Part shown: positions 1 to 8,849 of the stretch, piece by piece
How positions within the stretch are numbered: position 1 is the stretch's first letter
Layout of the letters: every line of letters begins with the position of its first letter
DNA from: Rhodospirillaceae bacterium
GTDB lineage: Bacteria > Pseudomonadota > Alphaproteobacteria > Rhodospirillales > UBA2165
Direction: 5' to 3'
Assembly: GCA_018649725.1 (NCBI GenBank)
Contig: JABIHH010000070.1
Span: 1-64,000 of the forward strand
DNA length: 64,000 bases
Position numbers and translations under genes: made by a program
The notes under the pieces: model-generated
Told to the model about the DNA's origin: nothing
Seen by the model: only the letters and a program-made list of their open reading frames with translations
Databases searched by the model: none

Positions 1-819
1 AGCCTCCACCGCCAATTGCCCGGATGCCGTATCACGCAAATCCACTGTCGCTGAATTCTTGTTGCCTTTGGTAAAATACGGATCCTTCGGCCCCATAAAA
101 TCAAGCCCATTCGCTTCAGGCTCAGCACTGTTTTTTGCTGCAACGCCTCCACCGATGCCGAAAAAACCTGTTCCGCCCGGCTCTACAAAATTCATGTCCG
201 TGTCCGGCGTGGAGCCCAATGTGCCCCCCTGCCCTAAACTATTAGCAAGATTTCCAATCATCGATTGCAGCCGTTTTCTCTTGGCGGCCCACTCAGCCCG
301 GCGGCGGCGTTCCGCTTTTCTGCGCCGATCTGCAGCGCCGGACAATTCCTCCTCGACCCGGCGTAAATTAGAGACGATGGTGGGATGATTCCAATATCTG
401 AGGGCTTGGCGGTAAGAACTCGCAGCAGATGACCAGTTTTTCCGTCGCTCATATGCCAAACCTTGATCATTTAGGCGGTTGCCTTTCTGCTTACGCGCTT
501 GAATGGCCAGGCCGCGCTGATAGCCCTGCATCATGCTGTTCATAGCATTGCCCATGATACCGAGCATCATCGTATTTGTGTTATAGCCACCACCGCCACT
601 CCCCCCCCGACCGGGACAGGTGATACCACTACTGGTCTGAGTGCAGCCAGCAACACCCCGCGACCGATTGGCCGCCGTGTTGGGTAGAACTTGTGCCAGC
701 ACATCAAAAGATAAAACGATAAAAAACAGAGGGATGATGATTGGCGCAATAAAACCCTTGCCCAGCACTTTCATTGCTAAAGGCCGTATTTGGGTGAGCT
801 TCAAAAAGGAGTTCGGCAT
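1..819 (-). CDS. Unknown exported or membrane-anchored protein, 3' end outside window
   Basis: A reading frame runs without a stop from 819 down to the window edge (273 codons seen), so the C-terminus is missing. I chose the ATG at 819 because AGGAG lies about six bases upstream; the next in-frame ATG, at 774, has no such site. The N-terminus has a basic stretch and then a hydrophobic segment (about residues 24-41, ending in FDVLAQ), which looks like a signal peptide or anchor. There follow a Gly-rich stretch with two Cys (about 55-75), a Met-rich stretch, a very basic region with Arg/Lys/Glu runs (about 145-185) that may be helical, and a Gly-rich tail. I do not recognise the family. The frame is supported by continuity across a run of eight C bases at 601. 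Confidence 0.6.
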   Translation of the reverse strand, partial: MPNSFLKLTQIRPLAMKVLGKGFIAPIIIPLFFIVLSFDVLAQVLPNTAANRSRGVAGCTQTSSGITCPGRGGSGGGGYNTNTMMLGIMGNAMNSMMQGYQRGLAIQARKQKGNRLNDQGLAYERRKNWSSAASSYRQALRYWNHPTIVSNLRRVEEELSGAADRRRKAERRRRAEWAAKRKRLQSMIGNLANSLGQGGTLGSTPDTDMNFVEPGGTGFFGIGGGVAAKNSAEPEANGLDFMGPKDPYFTKGNKNSATVDLRDTASGQLAVEA

Positions 820-1035
820 GCCATCTCCTCAACCATCTAAATAAGGTGGACACCATTATACTCGCTCTATCAAATTGTCGCAATTGAACATCGCTGCCCA
901 CCCATCTCTATTGACCGCTCACGCCGTTGTGAAGTAGCCTAGCTCGTCAACTTATAAAAAAAAAAATTAACAGGAAATTTCATTTATTTGCGGATGTGCT
1001 CACAGGCAATATCCGCTAACTGGGGAGATTATTTT

Positions 1036-2604
1036 ATGTTTAGATTGTCCAAACTCGCAATATGCGGGGCATTGGCTGGTGCCGCTGCGTTTATGATTGG
1101 CGACACTGCTGTTCAAGCCCACCATCCAGCCGGGACCGGTGGAAAATTCGAAGTTCATATGAACCGCGGCATTAGCGGCTTTGATCACATCAAAGTACCG
1201 CAAGGCGGCATGGGACGTTTTCAGGTCCTCTACGCCGTACACGATCTACTTTTTCGTCAAGATTCCAAGACCGGTAAGTTGATCCCTCGGCTGGCGGTCA
1301 AAGCCACCCATAGTGATGACTACAAAAAGTGGCGGGTTACGCTCCGCAAAGGCGTGCGTTTCTCCAATGGAGAAGAGCTTACCACCGAAGCTTATGTCCA
1401 TCACTTCAAACGTCTGCTCGGCAGTAAACTTGCCGGTCGCTATCGCGCTGCCTTAGGCCCGCGCCTTGATCGCGTCGTTGCCGTTGACAAACAGGTTATG
1501 GATTTCATTTTCTCCGAGCCGCATCTGGCTTTTGACTCTGTCATGGCGGCTGGTATTTATGTCTGGTATCTGAACGCCCCCGGCTTTGCCAAAGCAAATG
1601 AAAACAAGCCCGACTATAACCGCATGTCGGTTGGTGCCGGCCCCTACATGGTCAAAGAATGGATCCCCGGCAAAGGTGTTACGGTTGTGCGCAATCGCAA
1701 CTACTGGAACCCGAAGGAGCAACATGCCGATGAAATTCGCTATGTCATTCGGACCGGTCCCGAAACCGGCGCTCCTTGGAATGCGCTTCGGGCTAAAGAT
1801 CTGGATGTTGGCTGGTCTTTGAACGGCTCGATCCTACCGCGCGCCATGAAAAACAAAAATTTCGTCGTTAAAAATGGCGGCCGTGGCACGATGCACTGGG
1901 CGGTTAACTTTAACCAGGATTACAAACCGCTCGATAATCTATTGGTGCGTAAAGCCCTTGCTCATGCAATCGATCGCCAGGCTATTTTGAAAGTGGTCAC
2001 CAAAGGTATGGCGAAACTGTCCAACCAGGCTTTCCCACAAGGTAGCCGTTGGCATTGCCCGGGCATCAAATTCCCGGATTACGATGTCGCCAAAGCCAAA
2101 GCGCTCCTCAAGCAATACGGCAAACCTATTCCGACTTTCGATATTTGGACCTACAACATCCCGTCGTTCAAAAAACTGACGATCATGTTGCAAGCCATGT
2201 GGAAAAAAGTCGGTGTTAATGTCAATGTAAAGGTCGGTGGTCGTGGACCAAGCGGTGTGATCTTTAAGATCGTTAAAGGTGAAACACCAATTTACATGAT
2301 TGTCCAAGGGCCAACCATTCATCCGACGATCTTTGAGATGAATTTGCATTCGAAAGCCAAAGACAATAACTGGCGAGTTCGCTCACCGAAGCTCGATGCA
2401 GCCATCGAAAAAGTCCAGGCTGCCCGGTCAGATGCGGATGTGAAAGCAGCCCATTGTGCTTTGGAGCAAGCTAAATCGGAAGAGGTTCCTTACCAGCCGT
2501 TTGAGCATGCTATTTTAGCGACTGTTGCTCAAAAAGGCATCAAAGGTATCCCGTTCCCGGATAACCCAATCATTGGCTATCATCATCTCTATCGCGAAAA
2601 ATAA
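1036..2604 (+). CDS. ABC transporter substrate-binding protein, family 5 (peptide/nickel type)
   Basis: Periplasmic solute receptor of the SBP_bac_5 (DppA/OppA-like) family, 522 residues, the usual size. The start at 1036 is preferred over the upstream ATG at 988 because GGGGAG sits eight bases before it and a clean signal peptide follows (KLAICGALAGAAAFMIG, then AVQAHH as a likely cleavage region). Family hallmarks are LYAVHDLLFRQD near residue 65, the RLAVKATHSDDYKKWRVTLR stretch, VRFSNGEELTTEAYVHHFKR and the SVGAGPYMVKEW segment. The ligand cannot be read from sequence. No permease or ATPase gene is adjacent, so it must work with a transporter encoded elsewhere or act alone. It ends at a clear terminator and looks monocistronic. 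Confidence 0.9.
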   Translation: MFRLSKLAICGALAGAAAFMIGDTAVQAHHPAGTGGKFEVHMNRGISGFDHIKVPQGGMGRFQVLYAVHDLLFRQDSKTGKLIPRLAVKATHSDDYKKWRVTLRKGVRFSNGEELTTEAYVHHFKRLLGSKLAGRYRAALGPRLDRVVAVDKQVMDFIFSEPHLAFDSVMAAGIYVWYLNAPGFAKANENKPDYNRMSVGAGPYMVKEWIPGKGVTVVRNRNYWNPKEQHADEIRYVIRTGPETGAPWNALRAKDLDVGWSLNGSILPRAMKNKNFVVKNGGRGTMHWAVNFNQDYKPLDNLLVRKALAHAIDRQAILKVVTKGMAKLSNQAFPQGSRWHCPGIKFPDYDVAKAKALLKQYGKPIPTFDIWTYNIPSFKKLTIMLQAMWKKVGVNVNVKVGGRGPSGVIFKIVKGETPIYMIVQGPTIHPTIFEMNLHSKAKDNNWRVRSPKLDAAIEKVQAARSDADVKAAHCALEQAKSEEVPYQPFEHAILATVAQKGIKGIPFPDNPIIGYHHLYREK

Positions 2605-2623
2605 ACGCGAGATAGTCACCTAA

Positions 2624-2662
2624 ACAAAAAGCGCTGGCGGGCAACCTCCAGCGCTTTTTTTA
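2624..2662. terminator. Bidirectional intrinsic terminator
   Basis: An 8-bp perfect stem (AGCGCTGG / CCAGCGCT) with a 10-base loop, A-run on the left and T-run of seven on the right. It separates the convergent substrate-binding protein (+) and quinone oxidoreductase (-) genes and could serve both strands. Confidence 0.85.
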
Positions 2663-2676
2663 TTCAAATTTCAGTT

Positions 2677-3663
2677 CTATTCAGGGAGGTAGACGACGCA
2701 GCCGGAGGTTTTGCGGGCTTCGAGGTCAATGTGAGCCTGCGGTGCTTGCTCCAGCGGATAGGTTTTATTGATCTCGATTTTAACTTTTCCACTGCCGACA
2801 AAATCAAACAGCTCACCGGCGACGCGGTCCATTTCGGGGCGGTCTGGAATGAAGTGATTGCCGCGGGTGCGGGTGAAATAGAGCGAGCCTTTATCCATGA
2901 GGTCGAGCGGCTCCACAGGCGGGAAGTTACCAGAGGCATTGCCATAACCGACCAAGGTACCGCGCACGGCCAGCGAATCGAGCGAACCTTCATAAGTTGC
3001 GAGCCCGACCCCGTCATAGACGACAGGCACGCCAACACCATCGGTAATGTCACGCACCCGCTCCGGCACGCTTTCTGTGGTGTAGTTGATGACATGGTCA
3101 CAGCCATAGGATTTAGCCAATTCTGCTTTCTCTGACGTGCTCGTCGTGCCGATAACCGAGGCACCGATCATTTTTGCCAGTTGGCACATGATAATCCCGG
3201 TACCGCCGGCGATGGCGTGGATCAAGATCGTTTGACCGGCCTGCACCGGAAACGTTTTGTAGATTAAATAATGCGCGGTAAAGCCCTTCACCAAAAGCGC
3301 GGCGCCGGCCTGATCTGGAATATTATCGGGCAAGGCAAACAGATGGCTGGTCGGGAAAAGTCGCACTTGAGCATAAGAGCCCATCGGGCCATTGCCATAG
3401 CAGACCCGCTGGCCGACTGAAAAATCTGTCACGTCCGGGCCAATCGCTTCGATCACGCCGGCCCCATCGCCGCCAATAATGGCCGGGAATTTATCGCCGG
3501 GGATTTTGTAGGAACCGGTTCGGTGATAGGTGTCCCTGAAGTTTAGCCCCATCGCGGAATGACGAATGCGAACTTCGCCGGGACCTGGCTCTCCGGGATC
3601 ATAGTCTTCCCATTTTAAGACTTCCGGCCCACCATATTCATGTAAGATTATTGCCTTCGACAC
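2677..3663 (-). CDS. NAD(P)H:quinone oxidoreductase, zeta-crystallin type (medium-chain dehydrogenase)
   Basis: A 328-residue protein of the quinone oxidoreductase/QorA branch of the medium-chain dehydrogenase/reductase family. It has the N-terminal GroES-like fold (GGPEVLKWEDY, then GEVRIRHSAMGLNFRDTYHRTG), no structural or catalytic zinc Cys set, and a Rossmann nucleotide-binding region with AIAGGTGIIMCQLAKMIGA around residue 150. Members reduce quinones or other electrophilic carbonyl compounds with NADPH in the cytosol. Length matches E. coli QorA. The gene is alone on its strand and divergent from the flavin monooxygenase at 3854. The exact substrate is unknown. Confidence 0.88.
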   Translation of the reverse strand: MSKAIILHEYGGPEVLKWEDYDPGEPGPGEVRIRHSAMGLNFRDTYHRTGSYKIPGDKFPAIIGGDGAGVIEAIGPDVTDFSVGQRVCYGNGPMGSYAQVRLFPTSHLFALPDNIPDQAGAALLVKGFTAHYLIYKTFPVQAGQTILIHAIAGGTGIIMCQLAKMIGASVIGTTSTSEKAELAKSYGCDHVINYTTESVPERVRDITDGVGVPVVYDGVGLATYEGSLDSLAVRGTLVGYGNASGNFPPVEPLDLMDKGSLYFTRTRGNHFIPDRPEMDRVAGELFDFVGSGKVKIEINKTYPLEQAPQAHIDLEARKTSGCVVYLPE

Positions 3664-3853
3664 GTTTGTTCTCCCAGGGCTAATGGCATTACCTAAATCC
3701 GTAACATTTCAGAACAGTTATCATCAACCTAAATGCGTCTCTTGATCTCAAATTATATCACCTATACCAAAGCTGAACTTTAGCATCTGTCTTAAAAAAG
3801 CTATTGTGCGGACACTTGATTTAATAAATTTATTGCTGGGACTCATTCTTTAA

Positions 3854-5023
3854 ATGACATCAAATTCAGATATCCCTTCACCAGAGGAACTCGTCGCCCG
3901 CGCCCATGCGCTCATTCCGAATTTACGCAGCAGAACGGCTGCTTGCGAAGAAGAGCGGCGCATTCCACAAGCTAATCTCGACGAAATGTTTGCCGCCGGC
4001 CTTTTCAACGCCCTTAAGCCCAAACCGTTTGGCGGCTACGAGATGGGCTGGGATACGCTCTGCGATATTACTCTTGAGATTGCCGAAGGCTGTGGCTCGA
4101 CGGGTTGGATTATGGGCGTTTGCGGTGGCCACCCTTTGATGGTGACCAACTTCACTAATGAGGTTCAGGCAGAAGTCTGGGATACCAATCCCAATGCGAT
4201 TGTATCCTCGGCCAAAATGACCAGCGGATCGTTCAAAAAAGTCGATGGTGGTTATGTCGGCAGCGGCATTATGGCAATTTCAAGCGGCTCTCAACACGCC
4301 GATTGGTTTTTTGCCGGCGGCAGCGACATTGAGGGCAGCGATAAGCCACTTTCAACGCTCATTCCGCTCAGCGAGGTAACCATATTGGATACCTGGCAGG
4401 TTATGGGGCTCGCCGGAACCGGTAGCCATGATCTCGAAATGACGGAGGTCTTTGTGCCGGACGCCCATGCCTTTATTGGTGGCACCCGCCCGCCGGGCGC
4501 CGGACTCTATGGCGGCCTTTATAAAGTCGGCCACCGGGCGCTCGGTCCCTACACTCTGGCCGCTGTGGTTGTTGGCATGTCAGCCGGCGCTCTCAGCATC
4601 TTTATTGAAGGCATTAAATCCCGCACGTCGCGCCATGGCGACAAAGTAGCAGACTTTCAGAGCCTGCAGTTACGGATCGCCGAATCAGCCGCCGAATTGG
4701 ATGCTGCCAAGCTCTTAATCCGCACCAATTCCCGCATTGCCATGGAATACATTGGTAGGGGCGAAAGCGTGCCCCGCGATATTCATGCCGGCCTGATCGT
4801 CGATGCGAGTTATGCGTCACTGCTGGCGTGCCGGGCAATTGAGCGCATCTTCTACGCTGGCGGTGCCGGAGAGCTTTTCCTCGACCGTGACATCCAGCGG
4901 ATTTTTAGAAATGTCCAAGCCGGGCGGGCTCAATTCGGGCTTAACTGGGATGTTCAAGGAACCAATTATGGCCGCTGGGCGTTGGGTCTTGAGGGCAAAC
5001 AAGAGGCTTCGGAGCCACCATAA
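3854..5023 (+). CDS. Acyl-CoA dehydrogenase-fold flavin monooxygenase (HsaA/HpaB-C2-like)
   Basis: A 389-residue protein of the group D flavin-dependent monooxygenases, which share the acyl-CoA dehydrogenase fold and include HsaA and the p-hydroxyphenylacetate hydroxylase C2 component. Supporting segments are the N-terminal EEERRIPQANLDEMFAAGLF, PKPFGGYEMGWDTL, the SSAKMTSGSFKKVDGGYVGSG beta domain start, and the GAGELFLDRDIQRIFRNVQA C-terminal stretch. It lacks the acyl-CoA catalytic 'EGT' motif of true dehydrogenases. Such enzymes hydroxylate phenolic or steroidal substrates using reduced flavin from a separate reductase, which is not seen next to it. Substrate unknown. Confidence 0.8.
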   Translation: MTSNSDIPSPEELVARAHALIPNLRSRTAACEEERRIPQANLDEMFAAGLFNALKPKPFGGYEMGWDTLCDITLEIAEGCGSTGWIMGVCGGHPLMVTNFTNEVQAEVWDTNPNAIVSSAKMTSGSFKKVDGGYVGSGIMAISSGSQHADWFFAGGSDIEGSDKPLSTLIPLSEVTILDTWQVMGLAGTGSHDLEMTEVFVPDAHAFIGGTRPPGAGLYGGLYKVGHRALGPYTLAAVVVGMSAGALSIFIEGIKSRTSRHGDKVADFQSLQLRIAESAAELDAAKLLIRTNSRIAMEYIGRGESVPRDIHAGLIVDASYASLLACRAIERIFYAGGAGELFLDRDIQRIFRNVQAGRAQFGLNWDVQGTNYGRWALGLEGKQEASEPP

Positions 5024-5134
5024 TACAATTAATAACTCTTTGTTTTTATTGCACTTAAATTTTTTGTTGCCTTTTTGTTCTTTTTGGTTTAGAACAGTCT
5101 TTATCGACTAAAAACCAGAAAAGAGGAACGGGCT

Positions 5135-5218
5135 ATGTCTACAAAAGTATTTATCAAAGAATTCGCCGCACTCAGCACCTTCTTTGCCGCCGCTTATGTT
5201 TGGATGGTTATTATCTGA
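5135..5218 (+). CDS. Putative 27-residue single-pass membrane microprotein
   Basis: A short ORF of 27 codons preceded by AGAGG about eight bases before its ATG. It encodes a charged N-terminus (MSTKVFIKEFAA) and then an uninterrupted hydrophobic helix (LSTFFAAAYVWMVII) running to the stop, the typical layout of small transmembrane regulatory or accessory peptides. It lies between the flavin monooxygenase and a convergent thioesterase, about 110 bases after the former, with a T-rich spacer before it. No known family is recognised; coding status is inferred only from the ribosome site and composition. Confidence 0.4.
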   Translation: MSTKVFIKEFAALSTFFAAAYVWMVII

Positions 5219-5249
5219 ACGCTGCAGGCCGGAAATTAAGGATGCGGAG

Positions 5250-5657
5250 TTAATTGTTTGGAATTACGCGTGGCTTTCGATTTTCATCGATGGCGACATA
5301 GGTAAAGACCCCTTCGGTCACCTTCTTAAGTGGACTCGGGTGGTAATGGTTGGTCGTCCAAGCTTCTATTTTGATGGCGATGGAGGTTGTACCAATTTTT
5401 TGAACTTGTGTGTAGCAACTCACAAGATCACCGACCCGAACGGGTTTGTGGAACTCCATCTCCAGCACGCCAATGGTTACGGTCCGCCCCTCTGCCCGCC
5501 GGCTTGCCGCCACGCCGCCGGCGATGTCCATTTGGGAGAGGATCCAGCCACCAAATATATCACCAGATGGATTGGTATCTGCGGGTTGCGCCACCACCGT
5601 TATGGTCCGATCACCTTCAGGTTTTTCTGCCGCATCTTCTATAGCCTCGTCTGCCAT
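5250..5657 (-). CDS. Acyl-CoA thioesterase, YciA-like hot-dog fold
   Basis: A 135-residue hot-dog protein hydrolysing acyl-CoA to free acid and CoA. The motif region PADTNPSGDIFGGWILSQMD matches YciA/BACH-type thioesterases, in which this loop-helix carries the catalytic Asp and the hot-dog helix; GVLEMEFHKPVRVGDLVSCY and the KKVTEGVFTYVAID end strand also fit. Probably cytosolic and oligomeric. It is a single gene, convergent with the microprotein at 5135 and divergent from parE. Confidence 0.88.
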   Translation of the reverse strand: MADEAIEDAAEKPEGDRTITVVAQPADTNPSGDIFGGWILSQMDIAGGVAASRRAEGRTVTIGVLEMEFHKPVRVGDLVSCYTQVQKIGTTSIAIKIEAWTTNHYHPSPLKKVTEGVFTYVAIDENRKPRVIPNN

Positions 5658-5790
5658 GGTTTTTCCTTTAATTTATCACGTTTGGTCTTGCCACATTAAA
5701 TCTAACAAGGCACAAGATATTGTTATAACTCTATCGTAAAACACAGTATAATGCTAATTAACGCAAGAAAATAGGTTACAGGTACCCTTT

Positions 5791-7845
5791 ATGGCCGATC
5801 TCTTTGATGATGCTCCGAAAAAAGCCGCTAAATCCACTAAAGCGGGTTCATCCGGCACCAGAGCCGCTAAGGGGGCCGGCAAATCTAAAAGCTATTCTGC
5901 CAAAGATATTGAAGTCCTTGAAGGATTAGAGCCGGTTCGGCTGCGCCCGGGCATGTATATCGGCGGCACGGACGACCGCGCGGTTCATCACTTAGTGGCG
6001 GAATTATTAGATAACTCGATGGATGAAGCGGTTGCCGGTGAGGCGTCGTGCATTGATCTTGAACTTTCCGCCGACCATTACGTCACAGTTAGCGATAACG
6101 GCCGTGGCATTCCGGTCGACCCCCACCCTAAATTTAAAGATAAATCCGCGCTCGAGGTTATTATGACCACGCTCCATTCCGGCGGTAAATTCAGCGGTGA
6201 TTCATATGAAACATCGGGCGGTTTGCACGGTGTTGGCCTATCAGTCGTCAATGCGCTCGCCGATGACTTAACCGTTGAAATTGCCCGCGATAAAAAGCTG
6301 TGGACCCAGAGCTATGCGCAGGGCAAGCCGACCGGTAAACTCAAAGACGCCGGCAAAGTCTCCAATCGGCGCGGTACGATGGTCAAATTCCATCCCGATC
6401 CGAAGATTTTCGGCAGCAAAGTACATTTCCGCCCCTCGATGCTCTATAAAATGGCGCGCTCCAAGGCGTATTTGTTCAAAGGCGTGGAAATCCGCTGGAA
6501 ATGCGACCCGGCCCTGCTTGAAAGTGATTCCGAGACGCCCGAGACCGCAACGCTCCATTTCCCCGGCGGATTAAGCGATTATCTACACGGTACCCTCGAA
6601 GACCGCGCGACCATCACCCCCAACACCTTTTTTGGCCAAGCCAAACTCAACGGCGGCTCTGGTACGGTGGAGTGGGCGGTTGCCTGGCCGCTCGATGAAG
6701 ATGAATTCTTTAACTCGTACTGCAACACGGTGCCCACGCCGCAAGGCGGCACCCATGAAGCCGGGCTTCGAAGTGCGCTCAATAAAGGGCTCAAAGCCTA
6801 TGGCGAGCTGATTAAAAACAAGGCTGCCACCAAGGTTATGGCTGATGATGTGGTTGGCGGGGCCTGTATTATGCTGTCGGTCTTTATCTCCGACCCGCAA
6901 TTCCAGGGCCAAACCAAAGAAAAGCTCGCCACCGTCGAAGCGCAAAAGCTGGTTGAAAGCTCGGTCGGCGATCATTTTGACCATTGGCTCAGTGGTGATC
7001 CGGAAACCGCCAAGCGCCTCCTCGAACACGTTATTGAACGCTCCAACATCCGCATGAAAAAGCGCCAAGACAAGGTGCTGAAGCGCCAGTCAGCCACCAA
7101 GCGCCTGCGCCTGCCGGGCAAACTATCCGATTGCTCGCAAAATTCCGCTGAGGGCACAGAGATTTTCATTGTTGAGGGTGATTCTGCCGGCGGCTCTGCC
7201 AAACAAGGCCGCAACCGGAAAACCCAAGCGATCCTCCCCCTCAAAGGCAAGATCCTAAATGTCGCCAGCGCGTCACAAGATAAGATCCAACTGAACCAGG
7301 AAATCAACGATCTCAAAGAAGCTTTGGGTTGTGGCACGGGGGCGCATTACCGCGACGAAGATCTTCGCTACGAGCGTGTCATCATCATGACCGATGCCGA
7401 TGTCGACGGCGCTCATATCGCCTCACTACTTATGACATTTTTCTTTAAAGAAATGCCGCAACTTATTGAAAATGGCCACCTTTTTATTGCTATGCCGCCC
7501 CTATACCGGCTTAGCCAGGGTGGCAAGACGCTCTACGCGATGGATGACGCTCATAAAGATATCCTGATGGAAAAAGAGTTCACCGGCCGCGGTAAAGTCG
7601 AGGTTAGCCGTTTCAAAGGCCTCGGCGAAATGCCACCCGCCCAACTCAAAGAAACCGCCATGGCCGAAGCCACCCGTACCCTGCTCCGCGTCACCGTGCC
7701 GCTGCGCCACACCGATGACGAAAAAATCGAAGCCAAAGAGACCGCCAAACTCGTCGACGACCTCATGGGCAAAAAACCCGAACTTCGCCTCAACTTCATC
7801 CAAGCGCATGCCTCAGAACTCGAAGACGGCATGATCGACGTCTAG
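5791..7845 (+). CDS. parE: DNA topoisomerase IV subunit B
   Basis: The ATPase subunit of topoisomerase IV, which decatenates daughter chromosomes together with ParC. At 684 residues it has the alphaproteobacterial ParE size. After a Lys/Ala-rich tail it shows VLEGLEPVRLRPGMYIGG, the GHKL ATP site (ELLDNSMDEAVAG, VSDNGRGIPVD, GLHGVGLSVVNALA), the TOPRIM segment (FIVEGDSAGGSAKQGRNR, then MTDADVDGAHIASLL) and the C-terminal RFKGLGEM motif. It lacks the about 165-residue insertion found in many GyrB proteins. Transcribed alone; a TATAAT box lies about 45 bases upstream of the start. Confidence 0.96.
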   Translation: MADLFDDAPKKAAKSTKAGSSGTRAAKGAGKSKSYSAKDIEVLEGLEPVRLRPGMYIGGTDDRAVHHLVAELLDNSMDEAVAGEASCIDLELSADHYVTVSDNGRGIPVDPHPKFKDKSALEVIMTTLHSGGKFSGDSYETSGGLHGVGLSVVNALADDLTVEIARDKKLWTQSYAQGKPTGKLKDAGKVSNRRGTMVKFHPDPKIFGSKVHFRPSMLYKMARSKAYLFKGVEIRWKCDPALLESDSETPETATLHFPGGLSDYLHGTLEDRATITPNTFFGQAKLNGGSGTVEWAVAWPLDEDEFFNSYCNTVPTPQGGTHEAGLRSALNKGLKAYGELIKNKAATKVMADDVVGGACIMLSVFISDPQFQGQTKEKLATVEAQKLVESSVGDHFDHWLSGDPETAKRLLEHVIERSNIRMKKRQDKVLKRQSATKRLRLPGKLSDCSQNSAEGTEIFIVEGDSAGGSAKQGRNRKTQAILPLKGKILNVASASQDKIQLNQEINDLKEALGCGTGAHYRDEDLRYERVIIMTDADVDGAHIASLLMTFFFKEMPQLIENGHLFIAMPPLYRLSQGGKTLYAMDDAHKDILMEKEFTGRGKVEVSRFKGLGEMPPAQLKETAMAEATRTLLRVTVPLRHTDDEKIEAKETAKLVDDLMGKKPELRLNFIQAHASELEDGMIDV

Positions 7846-7870
7846 AATCCCTCCCCTCTCCATCTCCCCT

Positions 7871-7898
7871 GTCATCCCGGACTTGATCCGGGATCCAG
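7871..7898 (+). repeat. Dispersed palindromic repeat, copy 1 (CCCGGACTTGATCCGGG core)
   Basis: A palindromic 28-base unit beginning GTCATCCCGG and ending GGGATCCAG. An inverted copy with one mismatch lies at 8817-8843, on the other side of the GNAT gene. The core is familiar as a high-copy dispersed palindrome in alphaproteobacterial genomes. Confidence 0.85.
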
Positions 7899-7986
7899 TC
7901 TTTCTTTTTACTTTGTGAATACTTCAATCAGCCAGAAGAAAAATCACCACAGAGGACACAGAGATACAGAGATACCGAAACCAACA

Positions 7987-8062
7987 ATGTCCGCTTTCGG
8001 GAGTGAAGCGGAATGATATGAAGCAAATTGGAAACGTCCGCTATTAGCCAGAAGCTGACATG
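7987..8062. repeat. Two degenerate ATGTCCGCTT...AAGCGGACAT repeats
   Basis: Two tandem imperfect palindromes (about 7987-8014 and 8035-8062) related to the better-preserved pair at 8642-8716. They lie immediately downstream of the GNAT stop codon at 8066. Confidence 0.65.
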
Positions 8063-8065
8063 TAC

Positions 8066-8560
8066 CTAATTTTCAAGCCACTTGTACATAACTAGAGCGT
8101 CAACATATCCTTTTGTCGGATGACGAAACGCCTTCGGAAGACACCCGACAGTATCGAATCCAAGCTTATTCCATAGCCGAACGGCACCTTCGTTAGTCGA
8201 AGCGACAAAATTAAACTGCATGGCTTTGTAACCCAGTTCCATTGCTACTTTTTGCGAATGCTCACACATGGCTGTAGCTAAACCTCTCCCCTGTGCTTGT
8301 GACGAAACCATGTAGCCGCAATTGCAAACGTGATTGCCTGGTCCGGCTTGATTGGGTTTTAAATAGTAAGTTCCGAGTATTTGGTTGTCTTCTTCAACGA
8401 CGAATGTCTTTTCAGGTAAGTTAAGCCACAAATGGTGCGCGTCTTTCTTGCTGGTCGATTGGTCGTATGCGTAGGTTTCGCCAGCAGAAACGATCTCTTC
8501 GAAGATAGGCCAAATTGCATCGAAATCTTTGTCGGTCGCTTCTCTAATATTCACACTCAC
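8066..8560 (-). CDS. GNAT family N-acetyltransferase
   Basis: A 164-residue Gcn5-related acetyltransferase, which transfers acetyl from acetyl-CoA to an amine. The N-terminal IREATDKDFDAIWPIFEEIV is the usual GNAT strand-helix start. Motif A is QAQGRGLATAMCEHSQKVA (around residue 91), giving the pyrophosphate-binding Q/R-x-x-G-x-G/A pattern. The C-terminal NEGAVRLWNKLGFDTVGCLP is the standard GNAT tail. The substrate is unknown. The gene is flanked by three families of short repeats arranged as mirror images, unlike any other gene in the window, so it may be a recent insertion. Confidence 0.88.
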   Translation of the reverse strand: MSVNIREATDKDFDAIWPIFEEIVSAGETYAYDQSTSKKDAHHLWLNLPEKTFVVEEDNQILGTYYLKPNQAGPGNHVCNCGYMVSSQAQGRGLATAMCEHSQKVAMELGYKAMQFNFVASTNEGAVRLWNKLGFDTVGCLPKAFRHPTKGYVDALVMYKWLEN

Positions 8561-8641
8561 TCTGCCTCATTATGGAATTTTATATAAGAGTAACAGAAGG
8601 GATAGTTTGATGGCAAAGAAATGAGTTGGATAAATCAGATC

Positions 8642-8716
8642 ATGTCCGCTTTGGGTCATAAGCGGACATGAATTGCTTTTGGTCATAGAGTCCGCTTTTG
8701 ATTGCAAAGCGGACAT
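8642..8716. repeat. Two palindromic ATGTCCGCTT...AAGCGGACAT repeats
   Basis: Copies at 8642-8669 and 8689-8716. Each has 9-11 bp arms (TGTCCGCTT / AAGCGGACA) around an 8-10-base loop. Degenerate relatives lie at 7987-8062 beyond the GNAT gene. Confidence 0.8.
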
Positions 8717-8816
8717 GATAGCCAATACCGAAACCACTGATATCCTTATAGCACCACTTTCTTCGGTGCTCTCTGTGTCCTCTATGGTTCAACCATTTAG
8801 TGGCGCATCACAAAGA

Positions 8817-8843
8817 TGGATCCCAGATCAAGTCCGGGATGAC
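8817..8843 (-). repeat. Dispersed palindromic repeat, copy 2 (inverted relative to copy 1)
   Basis: Reverse complement of the 7871-7898 unit with one mismatch in 27 bases. Just inside it (8773-8798) lies an inverted relative of the CAGAGGACACAGAG stretch found near 7945 next to copy 1. Confidence 0.85.
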
Positions 8844-8849
8844 GGTGGG

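Noticed and set aside
59-388. Plus-strand ORFs at 59-388 and 499-844
   Set aside because: They are shadows of the open minus-strand frame 1-819, which has a ribosome site, signal-like start and continuity to the window edge.
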